Below are positions 19,974 to 28,944 of a stretch of 45,389 nt of DNA, one piece after another. This DNA is from an uncultured Lachnospiraceae bacterium (lineage in GTDB: Bacteria > Bacillota > Clostridia > Lachnospirales > Lachnospiraceae). A program made the translations under genes and the position numbers. The DNA is taken from positions 1 through 45,389 of the forward strand of contig CANQUC010000017.1 of assembly GCA_947626945.1 (NCBI GenBank). Direction: 5' to 3'. Every line of letters starts with the position of its first letter. The first letter of the stretch is position 1. A model generated the notes under the pieces. The model was not told where the DNA came from. It was given only the letters and a program-made list of their open reading frames with translations, and made no database searches.

Positions 19974-19998
19974 AAAAAAGGGCGGAATAACTCCGCCC
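19974..19998 (-). terminator. terminator between rpsO and pnp
   Basis: GGGCGGA/TCCGCCC with a 5-nt loop and six T on the minus strand, 12 nt after the rpsO stop. The pnp ribosome binding site follows directly, so the hairpin may give partial termination, as in the rpsO-pnp arrangement of other bacteria. Confidence 0.88.
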
Positions 19999-20009
19999 TG
20001 CATATTTTG

Positions 20010-20276
20010 CTACTTTCTAAGACCCAATCTTTCGATCAATGTACGATATCTCTCAATATCCACTTTTTTCAGATAACTGAGCAGTCCTCTTCTCTGTCCT
20101 ACCATCTTCAGAAGACCTCTTCTGGAATGATGGTCCTTGGGATTTTCTTTCAGATGATCCGTCAGCTCCTGGATCCTTGCTGTCAGAACCGCTACCTGCA
20201 CTTCCGGTGAACCGGTGTCGCCGGGCGTTCTGGCGTATTCTGCCATGATGGCTGTTTTCTTTTCCTTTGAAATCAT
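20010..20276 (-). CDS. rpsO: 30S ribosomal protein S15
   Basis: An 88-residue protein that binds 16S rRNA early in small-subunit assembly. The segments [17 protein letters not shown] and [16 protein letters not shown] are the universal S15 signature. TAGGAGG lies 8 nt before the ATG. Confidence 0.98.
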   Translation of the reverse strand: MISKEKKTAIMAEYARTPGDTGSPEVQVAVLTARIQELTDHLKENPKDHHSRRGLLKMVGQRRGLLSYLKKVDIERYRTLIERLGLRK

Positions 20277-20367
20277 AATGTTTCCTCCTAAATAACTTCT
20301 TTTTCAAGCGCCTGATGCCAAGCAGCGGCTGGAGTTTCCTGCTCCCGAGCACCGGCTCATTGCATAC
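20277..20367 (-). promoter_or_regulatory. rpsO 5' leader, candidate S15 autoregulatory RNA
   Basis: The roughly 90-nt leader between the predicted start and rpsO holds GAGC-CGGT-GCTC, GGAG-N-CTCC and a competing GAGCAG/CTGCTT pairing. S15 is known to repress its own mRNA through structured leaders that differ among phyla. The folding supports such a role here but the specific binding site was not identified. Confidence 0.4.
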
Positions 20368-20373
20368 CTAATA

Positions 20374-20402
20374 TTTATAACACATTTTCCTGAATTTGTA
20401 AA
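20374..20402 (-). promoter_or_regulatory. promoter of rpsO-pnp
   Basis: TTTACA (20397-20402), 17 bp, TATAAA (20374-20379) on the minus strand. Confidence 0.75.
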
Positions 20403-20410
20403 CATTTTTC

Positions 20411-20443
20411 TTCTGGAAATATTTCTTTGAAATCTTTCCAGAA
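20411..20443. repeat. near-perfect inverted repeat upstream of the rpsO promoter
   Basis: TTCTGGAAA (20411-20419) pairs with TTTCCAGAA (20435-20443) and ATTTC with GAAAT inside, leaving a three-base loop. There is no T run on either strand, so it is not a standard terminator. It could be a protein-binding palindrome or an end of the folded region at 20462-20583. Confidence 0.7.
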
Positions 20444-20461
20444 ATCTTAAGAATCCTCATT

Positions 20462-20583
20462 CCGGAGCGTTTACGCGACGGGGCGACGCAAACCTCCAGT
20501 TCGCGTCTGCCATCAGAGCCATTTGTGACGCTCCAGAACAAATGGCCCTGTGAAAAATCAGCACATCAGTGTGATTTTTCACA
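20462..20583. other. folded intergenic element with possible pseudoknot
   Basis: Plus-strand reading: hairpin GACGC-AAC/GTT-GCGTC (20485-20507); hairpin GCCATTTGT (20518-20526) / ACAAATGGC (20538-20546) whose 11-nt loop contains ACGCTCC (20528-20534), complementary to the upstream GGAGCGT (20464-20470); then a 12-bp perfect stem TGTGAAAAATCA (20549-20560) / TGATTTTTCACA (20572-20583) that abuts the cotransporter stop codon. The last hairpin may terminate transcription through its smaller CACA/TGTG stem followed by five T. Strand is undecided. It may be a structured RNA or a dispersed extragenic repeat. Confidence 0.55.
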
Positions 20584-22200
20584 CTAATCCTCCAAAATGG
20601 AGTACGCAATATTGGTGGCATGATCCGCCACCCTCTCCAGGCCGGACAGGATATCCGAATAGATCATGCCTGCGTCCGGCGTGCACTCGTTGTTGGTCAG
20701 CCGGACCACATGATTTTCCTGGAAATCTCTTTCTGTCTGATCGATCCGGTCCTCCAGGGCTATCACCTCCTGAAGATGCTCCTGGCTGTTTCTGGAAAAC
20801 ATCTCCAGGGAATACCGGACAATCTCGTTGACCATATCCAGCATGATCCCCATTTCACGGATACAGTCCTTGCTGAAAGAAATATTTTTCTCAATCCGCT
20901 GCTTTGCCGCATCCGCCACATTTTCCGCGTGGTCGCCGATGCGCTCGATGTCGTTTACCACATGGAACAGCCCGCCGATGCTCTTCCGGTCGTCAATGGG
21001 AAGGCTTGTCTGGTTGATCCGTACCAGGTAATTGGTAATGGCATGGTTCAGCGTATTGATATTGTTTTCTATCTGATAAACCTGTTCGATCTCCTCCTCA
21101 TCCATGGTCATGAGACAGTTCATGGCGCGGTTCAGATTGTTGCTGGCGATATCGCCCATGCGCTCCAGCTCCTTGATGGCTTCCACAACTGCCGTGGAGG
21201 GCGAAAGCACCGCGTCCCTGCCAATGTATTTTAAGGAGAAGCCTTCCTCCTGCTGATCCTCGCCCCGCACAAAGAAGTAGGTCAGCTTGACAAGCCAGTT
21301 GGCAAACGGGAACAGGATGATCACCTGGAACACCTTAAACAGGGTATGGGCATTTGCCACAGACCGTCCCAGGTCTCCGCCGGAGATTTTCAAAATGGCT
21401 TCTTTTACCCAGTCTCCAAACAACAGCAGGATCAGGGCAATGACAATGGTTCCGATCACGTTAAACAGAAAGTGGATCATGGCCGCCCGCTTGGCGTCTT
21501 TTTTCCCGGACATTCCTGCCAGAAGCGCCGTGGTGCAGGCGCCGATATTACAGCCCAGGATCGTAAAGAAACAAACCGGAAGCTCTACCAGCCCCTGGGC
21601 AGCCAAAAGCAAAATAATGCTGACCGTTACGGAAGAACTCTGGACAATGGCCGTGATCGCAAGGCCAAACAGCACAGCCAGCAGCGGGTTTTTCAGGGAA
21701 GCAAAGAAATCCAGCATCAGCCGGGAATCTTTCAGGGTTCCCATAGACTGTTTCATGATGCTGAGGCCCACAAACAATACGCCGAATCCCAGAACAATCT
21801 CTCCGATCTTTTTTACCTTCTGATCTTTCACAAACACGACCATGATCACGCCCGCAAACAAAATCAGCGGCGCAATGGCGTCCAGATCAAAGGCCACCAG
21901 CTGGGAGGTAATGGTGGTACCTACATTGGCGCCCATGATCAGGCCGGTCGCCTGCAGCAGGGACATGAGACCTGAATTTACGAAGCTGACCACCATCAGG
22001 GTGGTGGCGCTGGAAGACTGAATCAGCGCCGTCACAACCATTCCCACCAAAAACCCCATAAACCGGTTTTTGGTAATCGCCTCCAGAATATCTCTCAGCT
22101 TGGCGCCGGCGGATTTCTCAATGCCTTCGCTCATCATCTGCATACCGAAAAAAAACAAGCCCAGTCCGCCCATCAGCGAAAATATTTTTGTAATATCCAT
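20584..22200 (-). CDS. Na/Pi cotransporter family protein with PhoU-like domain
   Basis: A 538-residue membrane protein. The N-terminal two thirds (about 1-310) hold the duplicated Na/Pi-cotransporter repeat with the paired QSSSATT (61-67) and QSSSVTV motifs that line the transport path. The C-terminal 200 residues form a helical PhoU-like domain facing the cytoplasm. Family members import phosphate with sodium or act in phosphate homeostasis; the YjbB branch exports. No pst or pho genes are near. AGAGGA precedes the ATG. The 95 nt upstream show no convincing promoter or terminator. Confidence 0.92.
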   Translation of the reverse strand: MDITKIFSLMGGLGLFFFGMQMMSEGIEKSAGAKLRDILEAITKNRFMGFLVGMVVTALIQSSSATTLMVVSFVNSGLMSLLQATGLIMGANVGTTITSQLVAFDLDAIAPLILFAGVIMVVFVKDQKVKKIGEIVLGFGVLFVGLSIMKQSMGTLKDSRLMLDFFASLKNPLLAVLFGLAITAIVQSSSVTVSIILLLAAQGLVELPVCFFTILGCNIGACTTALLAGMSGKKDAKRAAMIHFLFNVIGTIVIALILLLFGDWVKEAILKISGGDLGRSVANAHTLFKVFQVIILFPFANWLVKLTYFFVRGEDQQEEGFSLKYIGRDAVLSPSTAVVEAIKELERMGDIASNNLNRAMNCLMTMDEEEIEQVYQIENNINTLNHAITNYLVRINQTSLPIDDRKSIGGLFHVVNDIERIGDHAENVADAAKQRIEKNISFSKDCIREMGIMLDMVNEIVRYSLEMFSRNSQEHLQEVIALEDRIDQTERDFQENHVVRLTNNECTPDAGMIYSDILSGLERVADHATNIAYSILED

Positions 22201-22295
22201 AACTTTCCTCTTATCTTGCCGTTTTCCTTATGAGATTTACACTTGCTACTCACTTTAATATATTTCCGACAAATATACAACTGTTTTTACAAAAT

Positions 22296-23162
22296 TTATG
22301 CAAAGTACTGTTTTCCCTTTTCGATATCTTTCAGAATCTGCAGCCGCAGACTGTCCAGATCCGCAAAGCGCCGTTCCTCCCGCAAAAAGCCCAGAAGGGA
22401 CACTTTGACCTGCTCTCCGTACAGCCGGCCGGAAAAGCCAAACAGGTGCGTCTCTGCCCCTAATCTTTTTTCCTGTTCCTCTACAGTGGGCCTGTATCCG
22501 ATGTTGGTGACGCCGGCATAGTCGGTTCCCCGTACTGTGGTAACGCTGGCGTACACGCCCAGAGGGGGCAGAAGCTTCTGCGGTTTCAGCTCCAGATTGA
22601 CCGTGGGCATTCCCAGGGTTCTTCCCAGATGATTGCCCTGTATGACCTGTCCTCCCAGAAAATACGGATAGCCAAGCAGTTCGTTGGCAAGAGGCAGATT
22701 GCCCTTTTCCAGTTCCTGACGGATCCAGGAGCTGCTGATCTGCCGTCCCCGCAGCTGTTCCTTCTCCTCCAGATCCACCTGAAATCCATATTCCCGGCCA
22801 AGAGATTTCAGCAACGCGCCGTCTCCCCGCCGGTCTCTTCCATACCGGAAGTCTTCTCCCGCCGTCACATAGGCCGCGTGAAAACGGCCCACCAGAATCT
22901 CTTTTACAAAGGTCTCCGGCTCCATGTTCCGAAACGCCTGGTCCATAAGGATCCACGGGCACTGCTGCACGCCCATGTCCTTTAAGAGGCTCTGTTTTTC
23001 TTCCCTGGTGAGCACCTGACGGGAAAGGCCTGTGTCAATGGTGATCACGGTGCTGCAAAGGCCTTCCTTTTCCTTAGCCCGGATATTGGCGATCAATTTC
23101 TGATGCCCCCTGTGGAGGCATTCAAATTTGCCGATGGATACGGCTGTTTTGGTTATGCTCAT
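22296..23162 (-). CDS. ribF: bifunctional riboflavin kinase / FAD synthetase
   Basis: A 288-residue enzyme making FMN then FAD. The N-terminal nucleotidyltransferase domain has GKFECLHRGHQ (11-21) in place of the usual GNFDGVHLGHQ, keeping the catalytic HxGH, and the ISSSWIR segment. The riboflavin kinase domain carries GRTLGMPTVNL and later GVTNIGYRPTVEE. Its ATG overlaps the truB stop (ATGA). It is the last gene of the long translation operon. Confidence 0.95.
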   Translation of the reverse strand: MSITKTAVSIGKFECLHRGHQKLIANIRAKEKEGLCSTVITIDTGLSRQVLTREEKQSLLKDMGVQQCPWILMDQAFRNMEPETFVKEILVGRFHAAYVTAGEDFRYGRDRRGDGALLKSLGREYGFQVDLEEKEQLRGRQISSSWIRQELEKGNLPLANELLGYPYFLGGQVIQGNHLGRTLGMPTVNLELKPQKLLPPLGVYASVTTVRGTDYAGVTNIGYRPTVEEQEKRLGAETHLFGFSGRLYGEQVKVSLLGFLREERRFADLDSLRLQILKDIEKGKQYFA

Positions 23163-24067
23163 AAACTCTGGTCTCTCTCCAAAAACATTTTTACGGGACG
23201 GTACTGGGCCATTTGCGGATCATATTCATAAAGCCCCGCGAAAACCCCTGCCGTGTCATACATCCGTACCCTGCCCGGAAAAATCTTTCCCTCCGCGGTC
23301 TGTTCGGCCCGGATGCTGTTTCCGTTGTGGAGGGCCCGATCCTGTTCCTCTGCCGCATACACCGGCGGACAGTCCGTAAAAAAAGAATCCGGCGGCGCGA
23401 TGAACTCTTTCAAAGCGCCTGTCCCGGCAAGGGTTTCAATTCTGGAAAGGGTCAGGCTGTCTTTCAGGCAAAAATCGCCCACCCTTGTTCTGACAAGGGA
23501 TTCCATGCAGCCGCCGCAGCCCGCGGCATTGCCAATATCCTCACAGAGGGCGCGGATATAAGTGCCCTTTGCGCATTCTACCGCAAACCGTACTCTGGGC
23601 ATGTTCATCTCCAGTATGTCAATGCGGTATATGGTCACCTTTCTGGCTTTCCGTTCCACGGTGATCCCGGCCCTGGCAAGCTCATAAAGCTTTTTTCCTT
23701 TCTGCTTGATGGCGGAATACATAGGCGGGATCTGGTCGTAAGTACCTGTAAAGGACAGGATCCGCTTTTCCAGATCCGATTCGGAAATATCCGGTTCCTT
23801 TCTGGCAAGCACCTGACCGGTGGCATCCTGCGTATCTGTGGTGACGCCCAAAAGCAGCACGGCCTCATAGGTCTTTTTCTGATCCGTGAGCAGGTCGCAA
23901 AGCTTGGTGCCCTTTCCCAGGCAGACCGGCAGCACCCCTTCGGCATCGGGATCCAGCGTCCCCGTGTGGCCGATCTTTTTCTGGCCCAGGATGCCCCGCA
24001 GCTTTGCCACCACGTCATGGGAGGTAAAGCCTTTTTCCTTATATACGTTCAGGATTCCGTGATACAA
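23159..24067 (-). CDS. truB: tRNA pseudouridine-55 synthase
   Basis: A 302-residue enzyme forming pseudouridine 55 in the tRNA T loop. The catalytic Asp is in GHTGTLDPDAEGVL (about 33-46). The start is TTG at 24067 with GAGGCGG 8 nt upstream, lying inside the end of nrnA (19-nt overlap). No better start is near and this one gives the family N-terminus GILNVYKEKGFTSHDVV. The C-terminal part is a short PUA-like region. Confidence 0.96.
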   Translation of the reverse strand: MYHGILNVYKEKGFTSHDVVAKLRGILGQKKIGHTGTLDPDAEGVLPVCLGKGTKLCDLLTDQKKTYEAVLLLGVTTDTQDATGQVLARKEPDISESDLEKRILSFTGTYDQIPPMYSAIKQKGKKLYELARAGITVERKARKVTIYRIDILEMNMPRVRFAVECAKGTYIRALCEDIGNAAGCGGCMESLVRTRVGDFCLKDSLTLSRIETLAGTGALKEFIAPPDSFFTDCPPVYAAEEQDRALHNGNSIRAEQTAEGKIFPGRVRMYDTAGVFAGLYEYDPQMAQYRPVKMFLERDQSL

Positions 24068-25044
24068 TCTGATACCGCCTCGCTTTTCATCTGTCTTTCC
24101 ACTTCCCTGACCAATGCCTCCACTGCCTGGTCATAAGTGCCTTTGATGGAGCAGCCGGCGGCTCTTGCGTGACCGCCGCCTCCGAAGGAACTGGCGATGG
24201 CGTTCACATCCACATACCGGCTTGAGCGCAGGCTGACCTTAAATTCTCCGGCTTTCAGCTCATAGAGAAAAGCGGCGGTCTCCACTCCTTTCACAAGCTT
24301 CAGCTGGCTGACGATTCCTTCCATATCCTGGCTGCCTGCTCCGTATTGATCCATTGTCTTTTTTTGGATCCCGGAAACCGCCATACGTCCGTCCAGCTCC
24401 AGCCTGCAGTCTGTCAGCGCTCTGCCCAGCATTTTAGTCTGCAGATAAGTTTTTTCATAAAAAGTCTCATTGATCAGACCCGTGTGGTCAAACCCGTATT
24501 CCAGCAGATTCCCGGCAATGGCAAGCGTGCGGGAGGTGGTGTTGGAATACTGAAACACGCCGGTATCATGGGCCATGCCAAGATAGAGGCAGAGGGCGGT
24601 CTCTTTGCCGATCTGTTGGGGATCCATCAGAGTATACAGCACTTCACAGGTGGAGCTCACCTGCGGTTCAACAACATTGTCGTCTCCGTATCCTGTATTG
24701 CTGATATGATGATCGATACAGACGGTTCTGCCTGCCTTTTCAAAATAATCCTTTGCCGGGCCAAGCCGGTCCCGATCCCCGCAGTCCAGGGCAAAGAACA
24801 GGTCAAAGGACTTCTCTTCCGGGTAATCCGTGCGGATCCGGTCCGCGCCGGGCAGCCGGGCAAACCGCTGGGGGAGTTCCTCCAGATAAATCTCCGCGGC
24901 GATCTGCGGCCTTACACTTCGGATATAATGGAAGAGCGCCAGCACGGAGCCTACACAGTCCCCGTCAGGCCGGATATGACCGGCAATGCCCACAGTTTTG
25001 GCTTCCCGGATCAGCAGTTCATTCAGCTTCTTCATGTTCTCCAT
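24049..25044 (-). CDS. nrnA: DHH phosphoesterase NrnA (oligoribonuclease / pAp phosphatase)
   Basis: A 331-residue DHH/DHHA1 protein degrading nano-RNA and dephosphorylating pAp. Metal motifs in order: HIRPDGDCVGS, ALDCGDRDR, CIDHHISN and later GMAHDTGVFQYSN; the DHHA1 domain ends with GGGGHARAAGC. It overlaps rbfA by 26 nt. Two Met codons (25044 and 25035) are possible starts, each with a purine-rich site. Confidence 0.94.
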   Translation of the reverse strand: MENMKKLNELLIREAKTVGIAGHIRPDGDCVGSVLALFHYIRSVRPQIAAEIYLEELPQRFARLPGADRIRTDYPEEKSFDLFFALDCGDRDRLGPAKDYFEKAGRTVCIDHHISNTGYGDDNVVEPQVSSTCEVLYTLMDPQQIGKETALCLYLGMAHDTGVFQYSNTTSRTLAIAGNLLEYGFDHTGLINETFYEKTYLQTKMLGRALTDCRLELDGRMAVSGIQKKTMDQYGAGSQDMEGIVSQLKLVKGVETAAFLYELKAGEFKVSLRSSRYVDVNAIASSFGGGGHARAAGCSIKGTYDQAVEALVREVERQMKSEAVSDCITES

Positions 25045-25414
25045 CCTTTTCCCCTGTTTTCTCTTCCTGATTGACCTGGTCGATCAGCCTGGACATCCGC
25101 ACGCCGTAAGCAATGGACTGATCCAGAATGAATCGGATCTCCGGCGTGTTGCGCAGATTGATCCCGGCGGCCAGCCGTCTGCGGATAAAGCCCTCCGCGC
25201 TCTTCAGGCCCGCCAGGGTATCTCTGCATGCCTCCTCATCTCCCAGAACGCTGATATAGGCTTTGCACTGCTTCAGATCCGGCGTGACCTCTACGGACAC
25301 CACCGACGTCATGGGATGGATCCGGGGATCCTTGATCTCACCCCGGATGATATTGGACAGTTCTTTTTGCACTTCGCCGTTGATCCGGGTATTTTTGATG
25401 CTGTTTTTTTTCAA
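25019..25414 (-). CDS. rbfA: 30S ribosome-binding factor A
   Basis: A 131-residue KH-fold maturation factor for the 30S subunit. Marks are the N-terminal INGEVQKELSNIIRGEIKDPR, VTPDLKQCKAYISVLG and the C-terminal PEIRFILDQSIAYGVRMSRLID. The start is TTG at 25414 with AGGTG 6 nt upstream. The Lys/Glu-rich tail overlaps nrnA. Order infB-rbfA-nrnA-truB-ribF is the standard Firmicute arrangement. Confidence 0.96.
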   Translation of the reverse strand: MKKNSIKNTRINGEVQKELSNIIRGEIKDPRIHPMTSVVSVEVTPDLKQCKAYISVLGDEEACRDTLAGLKSAEGFIRRRLAAGINLRNTPEIRFILDQSIAYGVRMSRLIDQVNQEEKTGEKDGEHEEAE

Positions 25415-25442
25415 ACTTTCACCTGCTTTTTATACGATCGGC

Positions 25443-28310
25443 TTATCTGGGCACCTCCACCATGGTGTAGGCCTCACAGATATCGCCTTCCTGAATCTCG
25501 TTGAATTTTTCCACCACAAGACCGCATTCATAACCGGCCTTTACTTCCTTCACGTCATCCTTGAATCTCTTTAAGGAGGCCAGGGCTCCGTCAAAGATCA
25601 CCTGATCATCCCGTTTGATGCGGATCTTGCTGCCTCTCTGGAATACGCCGTCCAGCACATAGGAACCGGCAATGGTGCCCACGCCGGAAGCCTTAAACAG
25701 CTGCCGTACCTCCGCATGACCCAGGATCTTTTCCTCAAAGACAGGATCCAGCATGCCCTTCATGGCTGCCTCCACGTCCTCAATGGCATTATAGATCACC
25801 TTGTACAGCCGCAGATCCACTCCTTCTCTTTCGGCGGTCAGCTTGGCTGTCGCGTCAGGACGCACGTTGAAGCCGATGATAATGGCATTTGACGCCGATG
25901 CCAGGCTCACATCGGATTCGTTGATGGCGCCCACGCCTCCGTGAATGATTTTTACCACCACTTCGTCGTTGGACAGCTTCTGCAGACTTGTCTTCAGGGC
26001 CTCCACAGAACCCTGTACGTCCGCTTTTACAATCAGATCCAGCTCTTTCAGATTGCCTGCCTGGATCTGACTGAACAGATCGTCCAGAGACATTCTGTGC
26101 TTGGTCTCCTCCAGCATTTTTTCCCTGCCCTGGGAAACAAACGTATCCGCAAAGGTTTTTGCTTCCTTGTCGCTTTCCGGAGCCACGAAGATCTCTCCCG
26201 CGCCGGGCACGTCATTGAAGCCTAGAATCTCTACGGGCATGGAAGGTCCTGCCTCTTTCACCCGGCGTCCCTGGTCGTCCATCATGGCTCTCACCTTGCC
26301 GTGGCACGCGCCTGCCGCAATGAAATCTCCCACATGAAGGGTTCCCTTTTGCACAAGCACCGTGGCAACAGGCCCTTTGCCCTTATCCAGCTTGCCCTCG
26401 ATCACAAGGCCCCTTGCCTGCCGTCTGGGATTGGCTTTCAGTTCCATCACTTCCGCTGTCAGAAGGATCATCTCCAGCAGCTGATCGATTCCCTCCTGGG
26501 TATGGGCTGACACCGGCACAAAGACCGTGCTGCCGCCCCAGTCTTCCGGAACCAGCTCATATTCCGCCAGTTCCTGCTTTACTTTGTCTACATTTGCGCT
26601 TGGCTTGTCGATCTTATTGATGGCCACAATGATCTCTACGCCGGCAGCCTTTGCGTGACTGATGGCCTCTACTGTCTGAGGCATCACCCCGTCGTCTGCC
26701 GCCACTACCAGAATGGCGATATCGGTGGAATTGGCTCCCCGCATACGCATTGCGGTAAAGGCCTCATGGCCGGGCGTATCCAGAAACGTAATCTTCTGTC
26801 CGTTGCAGGTCACTACGGAAGCGCCGATATGCTGGGTGATTCCGCCTGCCTCCCGATCTGTGACTCTTGTGTTGCGGATGGCGTCCAGCAGAGATGTCTT
26901 GCCGTGGTCTACATGGCCCATTACACAGACTACCGGTACTCTGGGCTCCATAACCTCTTCGCTTTCCTCTTCTTCTTTCAGAAGCTCCGCGATCACATCC
27001 ACTTTTTCTTCTTTTTCCGCGATGCAGTTAAACTCCAGCGCGATCTCTTCCGCCTGTTCAAAGTCAATCTCCTGATTGACCGTGACTACAGTGCCCTGGA
27101 GGAACAGTTTCTTTACGATCACCGAAGGCTGAATCTTCATCTGATCCGCAAGCTCTCTGATGGTCAGCGTCTCCGGTATTACAATGGACTTGATCACTTC
27201 CTCCTTGGGCTCCTGAGGCTGCGGCTTTACAGGCTTGGCAGGATGCTTCTGCAGGTTTCTCGCCGCTGCCTTGCTCTGCTTCTTGTCAAAGCGGTCTCTG
27301 TCATTTTGTTTGTCCCGCTTGTCATTTCTCTGGGTCTGACGCTCATTTTTCTGATTCTGACGCTCAATGGCCTCGGTGGGACGGTCCGGCATCTGCAGAC
27401 GGTCCCTGCCTCTTCCGCCGGGACGGTTGTCATCAAAACGCCGTCCGCCGGTCTTTTGGCTGCCATAGGAGCCTTTTCCCCCCTCCGCACGGGTTCCGTC
27501 GGGACGGGGTCCTCTCTGACCATACGCGCCTCTTCCACCTTCCGGGCGCCGGCTGTCCGGTCTGTCTCCCCGCTGTACGGGGCGCTGGCCTCTGTCTCCC
27601 CGACTGTCCGGACGGCCCTCTTCCGGTCTTCTCCGGCCCTCCGGTCTCTGTCCCTTTTCCGTTCTGGGGCGGTTTGCCTGAGGCCGCTCTCCCTGAGGCC
27701 GGTCGTTCTGTGAATGTTCCTCCCGGGGACGGTCACTTTGGGGACGGTCATTTTGAGGACGGTCACTTTGAGGACGGTCTGTCCGGGGACGTGCCGCCTC
27801 TGTCTTCTGTCCGTTCTGCACCGGCGTTTTCTGCTCTGCCGCGGCAGCTTCCCCTGTCTTTGCCTCCTGCGCTGCCACCGGGCGCTCCTGTACCGGAGGC
27901 TTTGCCTCTTTTACAGGTACGGAGCCGCTTTCCTTTGCCGCGGCCTGGGCTTTCAGTCTTCTCTCCCGCTCCTCTTCCGTTAGCGGTCTTCCCGGCCGGA
28001 CGCGGCGGCGCATCTCATCTCCCTCTCTGGGAGGGCGGACAGGACGGCGCTCCCTTTTCAGCCGCTCGTCAGGTCCTCCGCTCATACGGCTGTTCTGGGG
28101 ATTAAATACCTGAATGATATTTTTTCTCTTTTTTTCCGGCGGACGCTTTTTCCGGGGCGTCAAAGCAGCCTTTACCTTTGCGATCTCTTCGTCGGAGAGC
28201 ACGCTCATATGCCCTTTGACTTCCACGCCGATCTTTTCCAGAACCTCCAACAATTCTTTACTGGTTTTATTCAGTTCCTTTGCCAGTTCATGTACTCTCA
28301 TTTTCGACAT
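25443..28310 (-). CDS. infB: translation initiation factor IF-2
   Basis: A 955-residue GTPase that brings initiator tRNA to the 30S subunit. The N-terminal IF2N domain ([19 protein letters not shown]) is followed by about 300 disordered residues rich in Arg, Pro, Asp and Gln, including a short tandem [10 protein letters not shown] array. A second IF2N-like helix precedes the G domain ([27 protein letters not shown]), then the EF-Tu-like and C-terminal domains. GGAGG lies 7 nt before the ATG. Confidence 0.98.
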   Translation of the reverse strand: MSKMRVHELAKELNKTSKELLEVLEKIGVEVKGHMSVLSDEEIAKVKAALTPRKKRPPEKKRKNIIQVFNPQNSRMSGGPDERLKRERRPVRPPREGDEMRRRVRPGRPLTEEERERRLKAQAAAKESGSVPVKEAKPPVQERPVAAQEAKTGEAAAAEQKTPVQNGQKTEAARPRTDRPQSDRPQNDRPQSDRPREEHSQNDRPQGERPQANRPRTEKGQRPEGRRRPEEGRPDSRGDRGQRPVQRGDRPDSRRPEGGRGAYGQRGPRPDGTRAEGGKGSYGSQKTGGRRFDDNRPGGRGRDRLQMPDRPTEAIERQNQKNERQTQRNDKRDKQNDRDRFDKKQSKAAARNLQKHPAKPVKPQPQEPKEEVIKSIVIPETLTIRELADQMKIQPSVIVKKLFLQGTVVTVNQEIDFEQAEEIALEFNCIAEKEEKVDVIAELLKEEEESEEVMEPRVPVVCVMGHVDHGKTSLLDAIRNTRVTDREAGGITQHIGASVVTCNGQKITFLDTPGHEAFTAMRMRGANSTDIAILVVAADDGVMPQTVEAISHAKAAGVEIIVAINKIDKPSANVDKVKQELAEYELVPEDWGGSTVFVPVSAHTQEGIDQLLEMILLTAEVMELKANPRRQARGLVIEGKLDKGKGPVATVLVQKGTLHVGDFIAAGACHGKVRAMMDDQGRRVKEAGPSMPVEILGFNDVPGAGEIFVAPESDKEAKTFADTFVSQGREKMLEETKHRMSLDDLFSQIQAGNLKELDLIVKADVQGSVEALKTSLQKLSNDEVVVKIIHGGVGAINESDVSLASASNAIIIGFNVRPDATAKLTAEREGVDLRLYKVIYNAIEDVEAAMKGMLDPVFEEKILGHAEVRQLFKASGVGTIAGSYVLDGVFQRGSKIRIKRDDQVIFDGALASLKRFKDDVKEVKAGYECGLVVEKFNEIQEGDICEAYTMVEVPR

Positions 28311-28333
28311 CCAGTTACCTCCAGTTTTATTTC

Positions 28334-28639
28334 CTAAATGATTTGTTCCAGTTTTTGCAGCGCATTAGCAAAATGTTCTTCCGTACATGCCAGAGACGCG
28401 CAGAATTCTTTTCCGATGGCATGCCCAAGCTGTTCCTTTGTCATAAGCAGCATACAGGGCACCTGATAGTAGGCACACATGTTCCGAAACTTTTTTTTGG
28501 TGTTTTCGGACGCGTCCTCCGCCACCATCACAAGAAAAGCCTTTCTTTCCTTGACTGCTCTTTCTGTTGAAAACTCACCGCTTTTGATCTTTCCCGCCTT
28601 TTTCGCGAGTCCAAGCATTTGCAGCACTTTCCGGTTCAC
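28334..28639 (-). CDS. L7Ae-family RNA-binding protein (YlxQ)
   Basis: A 101-residue L7Ae/L30e/S12e/Gadd45-fold protein, binding kink-turn RNA in known relatives. [15 protein letters not shown] and the C-terminal [11 protein letters not shown] match the YlxQ type always found between ylxR and infB. The GTG start at 28639 overlaps the ylxR stop (GTGA) and has AAAGGAG 8 nt upstream; longer in-frame extensions run into ylxR and are rejected. Confidence 0.92.
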   Translation of the reverse strand: MNRKVLQMLGLAKKAGKIKSGEFSTERAVKERKAFLVMVAEDASENTKKKFRNMCAYYQVPCMLLMTKEQLGHAIGKEFCASLACTEEHFANALQKLEQII

Positions 28640-28902
28640 TGTTCCAGCTCCTTTTGCAGTTTTTCGTAGAGCTCTCTTGGCACCGCCATCTGAAAAGCCC
28701 GTTCCAGGCTTTTGGATTTTGCCGCTTTCTGCAGGCATTCCGGATTGGGACACAGATACGCCCCTCTTCCGTTTTTCTTGCCGGTGGCATCCGTCAGGAT
28801 CTCACCCTCGGCGGTGCGGATGATCCGGATCAGCCGGGTCTTCTCTTTCATTTCCCTGCAGCCCACACACTGGCGCATGGGCACCTTTCTTGCTGTTGCC
28901 AT
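28636..28902 (-). CDS. YlxR/DUF448 family RNA-binding protein
   Basis: An 88-residue protein of the nusA-infB operon; the family signature is PMRQCVGCREMKEKTRLIRI followed by GRGAYLCPNPECLQKA. The B. subtilis relative has been linked to RNase P modulation and to transcription regulation. ATG 28902 is preferred over a GTG three codons earlier because of the spacing to AGGA. Confidence 0.93.
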   Translation of the reverse strand: MATARKVPMRQCVGCREMKEKTRLIRIIRTAEGEILTDATGKKNGRGAYLCPNPECLQKAAKSKSLERAFQMAVPRELYEKLQKELEQ

Positions 28903-28944
28903 TCTGCTCACATCCTGTTATGTTGTTGATGGATCCGCTGCCGT

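Noticed and set aside
18005-19975. 656-codon open frame on the plus strand opposite pnp
   Set aside because: It is the antisense of a complete PNPase gene, has no recognisable domain or ribosome site, and reflects codon bias.
26655-27713. Plus-strand frame of 352 codons opposite infB
   Set aside because: Antisense of the IF-2 G domain and its Arg/Pro-rich linker; composition is a mirror of that coding strand.
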